Origin: Cavia porcellus
Taxonomy: Eukaryota > Chordata > Mammalia > Rodentia > Caviidae
DNA: 64,000 bases
Direction: 5' to 3'
Assembly: GCF_034190915.1 (NCBI RefSeq)
Contig: NW_026947486.1
Location: forward strand, 21,478,001 to 21,542,000
Below the pieces are notes generated by a model. The model was not told the DNA's origin. It saw only the letters and a list, made by a program, of their open reading frames with translations, and did no database searches. Below are positions 57,661 through 64,000 of the stretch, piece after piece. Position 1 is the first letter of the stretch, and each line of letters opens with the position of its first letter. The translations under genes were made by a program, and so were the position numbers.

Positions 57661-59530
57661 CTGCATGCCTGGGATGAATCCCACTTGGTCATGGTGTATG
57701 ATCTTCTTGATGATTTGCTGCATCCTATTTGCCAGTATTTTATTGAGGATTTTTGCATCTGTGTTCATTAGGGAAATTGGCCTGTAGGTTCTCTTTTTTA
57801 CTTGGGTCTTTCTCAGGTTTTGGTAGTAGAGTAATACTTGCTTCCAGGAATGACTTAGGAAGGATTGCTTCCCTTTTAATTTCATTGAAGAGTTTGAAAA
57901 GTGTCAGCATTAAGTCTACTTTGTATTTCTTGTAGAATTCTGCAGCGAATCCGTCTGGGCTTGAGTTCTTCTTTCTAGGGAAGGGCTTAATTACATTTTC
58001 AATTTCTTTAATAGAAATTGGGTTATTCAGCAGTTTTACATCTTCTTGACCTAGCTTTGATACTTCATGTGTTTCTAGGAATCAGAGGTTTTCGAAATAG
58101 GTATTGATGATCTTCTGTATTTCTACGGCGTCTGTAGTGATTTTGCCTTTTTCATTCCTTATTGCATGAAATTGAGCTTTTTCTTCCCTTTTTGCAATAA
58201 GGTTTGCTAGGGGTTTATAAATTTTATTTATTCTTTCAAAGAACCAACTCTTTGAGTCATTGATTTCTTGTATTCTTTTGATTTCTTGTATTGTTTTCCT
58301 AATCTGTGTTGCATTGATTTATGCTCTGATTTTTATAATTTCCTCTCTTCTTTTGGCTTTGGGAAGACTTGCTCTTCTTTTTATAGATGTTTGAGGTGTA
58401 ACATCAGGTTTTTTATTTGTATTCTTTCTTTTTTCCTGATGTGGGGACTCAGTGCAATAAATTTCCTCTGAGGACTGCTTTCATTGCATCCCACAGATTC
58501 CGGTAAGTTGTATTTGTATTTTCGTTTGCTTATAGGTAGTGTTTATTTCCTTCTTTTATTTCCCCTATGACCCACTGATTACTCAAGAGTGTGTTACTCA
58601 GTTTCCATTTTTTGTGGGATTTTTGCCATATCTTTTACCATTAATTTCTAATTCCATGGCGCTACAATCTGATAACATGCAAGGGATAATTTCAACTCTT
58701 TTTCATTTATTTAAATATATTCTATGAGCTAATATATGATCTGTTTTAGAGAATGATTCGTGTACTGCTGAGAAGACTGTGTATTCTGATGTTGTTGGAT
58801 GGAACACTCCGTATATGTCTATCAAGTCCATTTGTTTAAAGGTGTGATTCTGTTTGGTTATTTCTTTGCTGATTTTATGTCTAGTTGATCTGTCCCTTGG
58901 TGTCAATGGTGTGTTAAGGTTTCCTGTTATAATTGTGTTGCTGCTAATTTGGTTTTTCATTTCTGTTAATGCTTGTTTTGTATAACTGTGTGCTTTGGAA
59001 TTTGGTGCATATATATTTAAGGTAGTTATCTTTTCGTCTTGAAGTTTTCCCCTATCCAGTATGTATGACCTTCTTTATCTCTTCTGATCATTATTGGTTT
59101 GAAGTTCACATTGTCTGCAAACAGAATAGCTACCCTTGCTTTTTTATGGATTCCTTTTGCATGGAGTATTGTTTTCCATCCTTTGACTTTCAGTCTGTGA
59201 GTATCCTTTTGGGTTAGATGGGTTTCTTGTAGACAGCATATGGTTGGATTTTGCTTCTTGATCCATTCTGTCATTCTGTTTCTTTTAATTGGTGCATTGA
59301 GACTATTTACATTAATAGTTACAACTCTTATATGTTGGTTTATTGTTGACATGTTATCTTTCTGCTGTTGCATCTTTATCTTTCTGTTCTGTTTAATTGT
59401 CTGCTTTGCTTAGTGATTTTTTCCTAAGTGTATCTAAACTGTCTTTCAGTATTCCTTGCAGGGTTGGCTTGGTGATCATGAACTTCTTCAGCTGTTCTTT
59501 GTCATGGAAATATCTTATTTCTACATCCAT
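57661..59530 (-). mobile_element. L1 ORF2 5' part (endonuclease and RT start)
   Basis: The minus strand carries ORF2 from its start near 59373. The endonuclease region (TINVNSLNAPIKRNRM, CCLQETHL, 59026-59373) and its continuation (58703-58960) are followed by the polymerase N-terminal region with [20 protein letters not shown] and [12 protein letters not shown] at 57652-57885. Stops interrupt it. About 150 bp of intergenic L1 sequence precedes ORF2. Confidence 0.88.
58703..59373 (-). pseudogene. L1 ORF2 endonuclease remnant
   Basis: Two frames cover an AP-endonuclease-like domain: N-terminal TINVNSLN and QETHL residues, then the segment with NTPLTPRDRSTRHKISKE. In intact L1 this domain nicks target DNA to prime reverse transcription. 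It is broken between 58960 and 59026. Confidence 0.85.
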
Positions 59531-60177
59531 TTTTCAAAAATTTTATTTAAGGAGAAAAAGAAAAAAAAACAGAAAAGGGTACAAGTTACACAGAATCTCA
59601 GAAAAAACAAACAGTAGGAAATCACTAGCTAACAGATTACGTATTGTCATCTTAGAAATAGCTGTTCAAGTTACAAAATCAAAGCATACAAAGTGGACAT
59701 GCAAACAGTGAGACTGCAAACAGTTCTGTTCAGTGATTCAACAAAACTCATTAATATCGTTATCTATCTTATATCCTTACATATACATGCAGTTATATCC
59801 TTTAGAACACTGTTCCTGTCTTTTGTATGACAATTACACATTTTGGGTTTTATTACTCCCACAGTTCTTATTACTTTTTTTTGAAGAGAATAAAGCCAAC
59901 TGTGACGTTACAAAACAGAGTCAGTGAAATCAGAAGGATGGACATAATACATACTGTAAAAACAAAATACAAAGTGATCTACATTGGTTACCACAATGCT
60001 TCTTGCTATCTTAAGAATAATTGCCTATATCATCAGTTATAATAAAATTGAACAAAACAGCAAAGAAGAACACCAATAAAACCAAAATATTTGAGACATT
60101 ACAGGACTTCAAATGAAGATAATAGTCAAACCAGAATGGGCATCATAATGAATCTCACTGTCTTCACAGATGTTGCT
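59531..60177 (-). mobile_element. HAL1-like LINE copy C, 3' tail portion
   Basis: L1 3'UTR (AAATTTTATTTAAGGAGAAAA ... TTTTATTACTCCCACAGTTC) and A-rich units run up to the retrovirus insertion at 60178. It resumes at 62311 with GTTGCTTATACT. Confidence 0.82.
60172..60177. repeat. ERV target-site duplication, left (GTTGCT)
   Basis: GTTGCT directly before the LTR, repeated at 62311-62316 directly after the other LTR. Six bp is characteristic of class II (betaretrovirus-like) integration. Confidence 0.93.
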
Positions 60178-60583
60178 TGTCGATGTCCGCTCCCGGCCGG
60201 CAGGAAAGACACACGACAAGGTCTGGCGGTGGTCAGGCTTTTCTTTATTCTCTCCTTATACAGTCTGCCCCGAAGCCTCTACCGGTCCGCTCTCCGCGGC
60301 TCCTTCCGTGCTTCAGTCTGCCCCGAAGCCTCTACCGGTCCGCTCCCCGCGGCTCCTTTTGTGCTTCAGTCTCTCTCTCTCTCGGGGGTGGAGGCACTGG
60401 CTATATATAGGATTAATAGCTAGGCAGACTACCCTGTGAGGCGGGAACTTAGTGGGGTGATAAGAAACAGGTGCCACACAGGCGGGCTCGATGAGAGGGG
60501 CAATCCAGCCCAGGCTTTTGTACTTTCCCACAGGCCTCGCAATCACCGCGTCTGATGACTTGACAGTGCCACGGCTCCCAACA
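60178..60583 (-). mobile_element. Class II ERV 3' LTR (406 bp)
   Basis: Read on the minus strand it begins TGTTGGGAGCCGTGGC and ends CATCGACA. A TATATA promoter motif lies at 60402-60408 and an AATAAA signal on the minus strand at 60244-60249. The TGTTGGGAGCC start resembles IAP-type rodent ERV2 LTRs. An internal segment of about 53 bp (CAGTCTGCCCCGAAGCCTCT onward) is tandemly duplicated. It differs from the other LTR at a single base by eye. Confidence 0.95.
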
Positions 60584-61904
60584 TCTCCCCCTATTTTATT
60601 TTAAATGATGGCTACGCGCATCGCAGCCCGTCCTGGATAGAGTGCAGAGGCCTATGCCCCGAACTGAGGCCCACCGTAGGCCCTTAGCGTAGACCCTGGT
60701 CGGCCGTCCCAGGGTCCACCAAGGCCCTGAGGCCCTCGTCCTTTTTTCTAGGGCCAGGAATGAACCGGACGGAACCTGGTTGCACATAGGCATGCACTCA
60801 TTTCTCTCCACGAATCCCCTCGGAGAGAAATTTATCTAACAATCCAGCGGCTTTCGAGCGGAACGGGGTAGGGCCTGGCTTAGGTTGAGTCGTGCTGGGG
60901 AGGCACGCTCTTACCCGTCATTGACTCACCCACCCTGCTACATGTTGTTGTCTAGGGAGGAGAATGTGGGAAGCCTGTCACTTTTAAACGCGGTCGTAGG
61001 CCATGCGAGCGAGCCATGCGTATACAAGGGTAGCACATAGGGGAGCAAGCCGTTCCAGGCCCCCAAAAAGGGATTGTCCTGCAGTTCTTTTAGGGCTCAT
61101 CTTGTTGTTGGGTCTGCGGTTGGCCTCTGGTGGAACAGGCCTGATCTTCAGTCGAGGGACTTGTCGCGTCAACCTCTCTGGGACCCACATTGGCTCTCGT
61201 CCCGATTCCTGCGGAAAGACACAAACCGCGCCTCGGCTTCCTCTTTTGTATCTCTGCCCTCCTTGACGGACCCTTCTCGGGAGCTTCCTCACTGCGCCTG
61301 TTCAAACACCTCGCGTACTTCTACAAGTTCTTGAGAGCTCCCCCCGTAACTACCCTCACTCTTTAGGCACGTGTGTATCATTTCCCACAATGGACGAGCA
61401 GAGACTGAAGCTCTACCCTCCCGCTCTGCTAGGGAAAGGTCTCTGCCCAACTTTTCCCAGGAGGGCAGGTTTACATGCCCTGTAGGCAGAAACCAGGGAG
61501 CAAAGCTGTCAATCTCTGCAAGGAAATTTTCTAAAGTCTTACGCCCCACCTTGAGGTCCTTGGACTTTAGGAGTCTCCGAAGGACCAACACCAAGGCTGT
61601 GTATCTTTACTTGGCATGTTTCCCATTTTTAATATATCTTCTGTTATTTTTACTTCTATGTTTATGTTTTACACTCTTTTATTACCTTAAGTTCTGGTGT
61701 TATGTTTCATACTCACCGCGTGAGGCCCAAGAAACCCGCCACTTACGCGTGAGGTTGAGAGGAGTCTACAAACCCTGTAGGTGCGCGCCACCCAGGGCCC
61801 AGGCTTATCCTCTACTCACCTGTCCTGCAGCTGCAGCACTGTGTAGGAGAATGCAGTCCACCGCCGCGTCTCGGGGTTGATCAATCCCCGTGCGGGCCTC
61901 CAAA
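60584..61904 (-). mobile_element. Non-autonomous ERV internal region (1321 bp)
   Basis: Directly inside the 3' LTR a purine tract (AGGGGGAGA on the minus strand, 60584-60592) is the expected polypurine primer. At the other end, close inside the 5' LTR, a TGGAGGCCCGCACGGG sequence (minus strand, ending at about 61902) is the expected primer-binding site. I cannot assign the tRNA. The interior is too short for gag-pol-env and shows no protease, polymerase or envelope sequence. Confidence 0.9.
61289..61594 (-). pseudogene. ERV gag matrix-like fragment
   Basis: A minus-strand frame of 101 codons resembles the N-terminal matrix (p10-type) domain of betaretroviral Gag. It has the helix-rich pattern with the PWF motif in its middle third. 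It lies about 310 bp downstream of the primer-binding site, where gag normally begins. Capsid, nucleocapsid and all later genes are absent, so it is a truncated remnant in a defective element, not a functional protein. Confidence 0.6.
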
Positions 61905-62310
61905 TGTCGATGTCCGCTCCCGGCCGGCAGGAAAGACACACGACAAGGTCTGGCGGTGGTCAGGCTTTTCTTTATTCTCTCCTTATACAGTCTGCCCCGA
62001 AGCCTCTACCGGTCCGCTCTCCGCGGCTCCTTCCGTGCTTCAGTCTGCCCCGAAGCCTCTACCGGTCCGCTCCCCGCGGCTCCTTTTGTGCTTCAGTCTC
62101 TCTCTCTCTTGGGGGTGGAGGCACTGGCTATATATAGGATTAATAGCTAGGCAGACTACCCTGTGAGGCGGGAACTTAGTGGGGTGATAAGAAACAGGTG
62201 CCACACAGGCGGGCTCGATGAGAGGGGCAATCCAGCCCAGGCTTTTGTACTTTCCCACAGGCCTCGCAATCACCGCGTCTGATGACTTGACAGTGCCACG
62301 GCTCCCAACA
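61905..62310 (-). mobile_element. Class II ERV 5' LTR (406 bp)
   Basis: Same length and sequence as 60178-60583 apart from one C/T difference in the CTCTCTCTCT(C/T)GGGGG stretch. In the minus orientation this is the promoter-bearing 5' LTR. The 6-bp duplication follows at 62311-62316. Confidence 0.95.
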
Positions 62311-64000
62311 GTTGCTTATACTGTCGAACTTGGTAGTATCAAGCAAGACAGAATAGAGGAAAATCAGTCCAAACAAGATGGTGCGAGCAATACAGGGTTT
62401 CAAATCAAGTTCATAGGAAATTAAAGTGGGTTACTATAATATATCCTGCTATTTTTTATTTTTCCCGTAATTACAAAGATAAAAATAAAAAAGTAATAAA
62501 AAAGAGATTGAGATAAAAGAGGATATAACAAAACAGCACAGGTCAAAACATAACCATTTAGGCAAAATAGTGTTTCACCACCAGATATCGTGACCTAAAA
62601 GTAGTTACCATAGTGTCTCTTTCGTTGAAATCTTTATTAACTTCATATACTGTAGCATCAAACATATCAAGACAATGTAAAACCATTCAAGAGAATGACA
62701 GTATTACAGGGTATTTAGAACCAACCTACTGAAATGAACAATTGTTTTTGTATAGCATTTTTGTCTCTATAAGTTTTTGTTTATATTATCACATATAATA
62801 AAATCCAGTAAGATACAACATGTTAAAACCCATGGAGACAGAAGAACAAAAGCTTGATTGGACTTCAAAACAAGAGGATATTAAATCAGCACTACCTATT
62901 ATGATGTCTTGTTTTCTGCAAAGTAGCTGTTCCTACCATCCAACCTTCTCTGCCTCATTTCTATTGAGCTCTTTTTCTGTCATTAGTTGTCAGTTTGTCT
63001 TCCTCATTTCGCTTTCTGCTCCATTCATTGTGGCCTCTCTGTCACTGTTTCTGGAATCTTGGTATTTTTCTTTTTTTAGAATATCCTGCAGTATTTTCTG
63101 TAGAGTTTAATTGGTGGTTGCAAATTCCCCTAGTTCCTCTTTATCCTGGAAGCACCTTGTTTTTCCATCAATTTCTAGGGATAGTTGTGCAGGATATATC
63201 AATCTTGGCTGAAGGTTATTATCTTTTAAAGCTTGAATTATTCCCCCCCCCCCACCATGCTCTTTATGCTTTGCTGGTTTGTGCTGAGAAGTCTGCTGTA
63301 ATTCTGATGGGTGTTGCCTTGTAAGTGATCTGTTTCTTGTCTCTTATGGCTTTTAATATTCTGTTATTATGTTGTATTTCTGGAATTTTCATTATATATG
63401 CCTGGGTGTTGTTCTGTTTGGGTTGTAGGTGGCTGGGGTCCTGTATGCCTCATACATCAGAGTATCTTTACCTTTTGCTAAATTAGGGAAATTCTCCTGG
63501 ATTATTTCTGTGAATAGCCTTTGTAGTTCATTTGTTTGTGTACCTACTTCTCCTTTTACGTTCTTAATTCTTAAGTTATACATCCTCTTATCATCTTCTA
63601 GCCTCTATATTATTGCTGTTTTTTTTCTTGTTATTTTTAAGAAGTTTTTCATTTCATGCTCCCACATTACAAATCTGTCCTCGAGTTCTGATAATCTATC
63701 CTTAGTTTCTTTCAAGCTGTTATGCCAGCTTTCAATAGAGTTTTTAGTTTCCTGGTAATCTCTTTGAACCTGCTTCATGTATTCTATGTTTTCTCTATTT
63801 TCTCCATCACACAATTATCCCCTTTTTTTCTGTTCTTCCATTCCACCATCTGTTTTTTCTTGGGTGGTGCTTAGCATTTCTTTAACTATTGTACTTATAT
63901 CTTGCTTTATTTCATTGAATACTTCACTTTTGAATTCGTCTATGAGGCTCCGGAGATACCGCTTTATGTCTATTGGTGCTGTGTTTGATATTACTTGTTT
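62311..64000 (-). mobile_element. HAL1-like LINE copy C, tail and ORF1 part
   Basis: This continues the tail split by the retrovirus. A-rich units (62311-62930) lead into ORF1 remnants (from about 62950 upward; frames 63392-63583 and 63605-63814 with TDELQRLFTEI- and LKETKDRLSELEDRF-type residues), running beyond the right edge. It is very similar to copy B at 53.6-55.3 kb. The ORF1 frame is broken. Confidence 0.83.

Noticed and set aside
61371..61880. 169-codon plus-strand frame in the ERV interior
   Set aside because: It is antisense to the element's gag-like fragment and includes the primer-binding region; an antisense shadow is more likely.
1..64000. CRISPR arrays, bacterial operons or phage genes
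   Set aside because: Tandem arrays here have long monomers without unique spacers, genes are intron-split, and SINE/LINE/LTR content is mammalian.

Overview
This window is nuclear DNA from a placental mammal, and the content points to a rodent X chromosome. It carries two recognisable genes on the + strand. One is the complete coding region of AKAP4, the major sperm fibrous-sheath anchoring protein (five coding exons, 10835-24309, 835 codons before the stop). The other is the 5' end of CCNB3, the meiotic cyclin B3 (two coding exons at 48469-48555 and 50566-50652, running off the right edge). The AKAP4 protein looks more mouse-like than human-like. The SINEs are ID-like elements ending in an A-rich tail and B1/ID dimers. 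A castorimorph rodent (beaver, kangaroo rat or relatives) is my best guess, but that part is inference.

Layout. 1-2200: a minisatellite of about 121-bp monomers, partly in a four-monomer higher-order repeat, ending in a (GT)n run. 2950-9130: MaLR LTR plus internal sequence, L1-type 3' tails and a minus-strand LINE with ORF1 but no ORF2 (HAL1-like). 9130-24500: AKAP4, whose first coding intron is filled by a purine-rich satellite of about 7 kb (11050-18360) in four blocks separated by strand-switch junctions. 24500-43700: intergenic DNA with L1, MaLR (one complete LTR-internal-LTR copy with 5-bp target duplications), ID and B1-type SINEs. 43740-44050: a CCAAT-rich candidate promoter and first exon for CCNB3. 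44050-64000: CCNB3 introns. From 51.7 kb onward these are a nest of minus-strand L1 and HAL1-like elements, one of which was split by a very young, non-autonomous class II endogenous retrovirus (60178-62310) with near-identical 406-bp LTRs and 6-bp target duplications.

Both genes act in the germ line: AKAP4 in the sperm tail, cyclin B3 in meiosis. They lie head-to-tail here. As I remember human and mouse, they are divergent there, so a local inversion is possible. No rRNA, tRNA, CRISPR, bacterial or plasmid feature is present. Most long open frames are artefacts of repeats: proline/serine-rich frames antisense to the satellite, minisatellite frames, and retroelement remnants.
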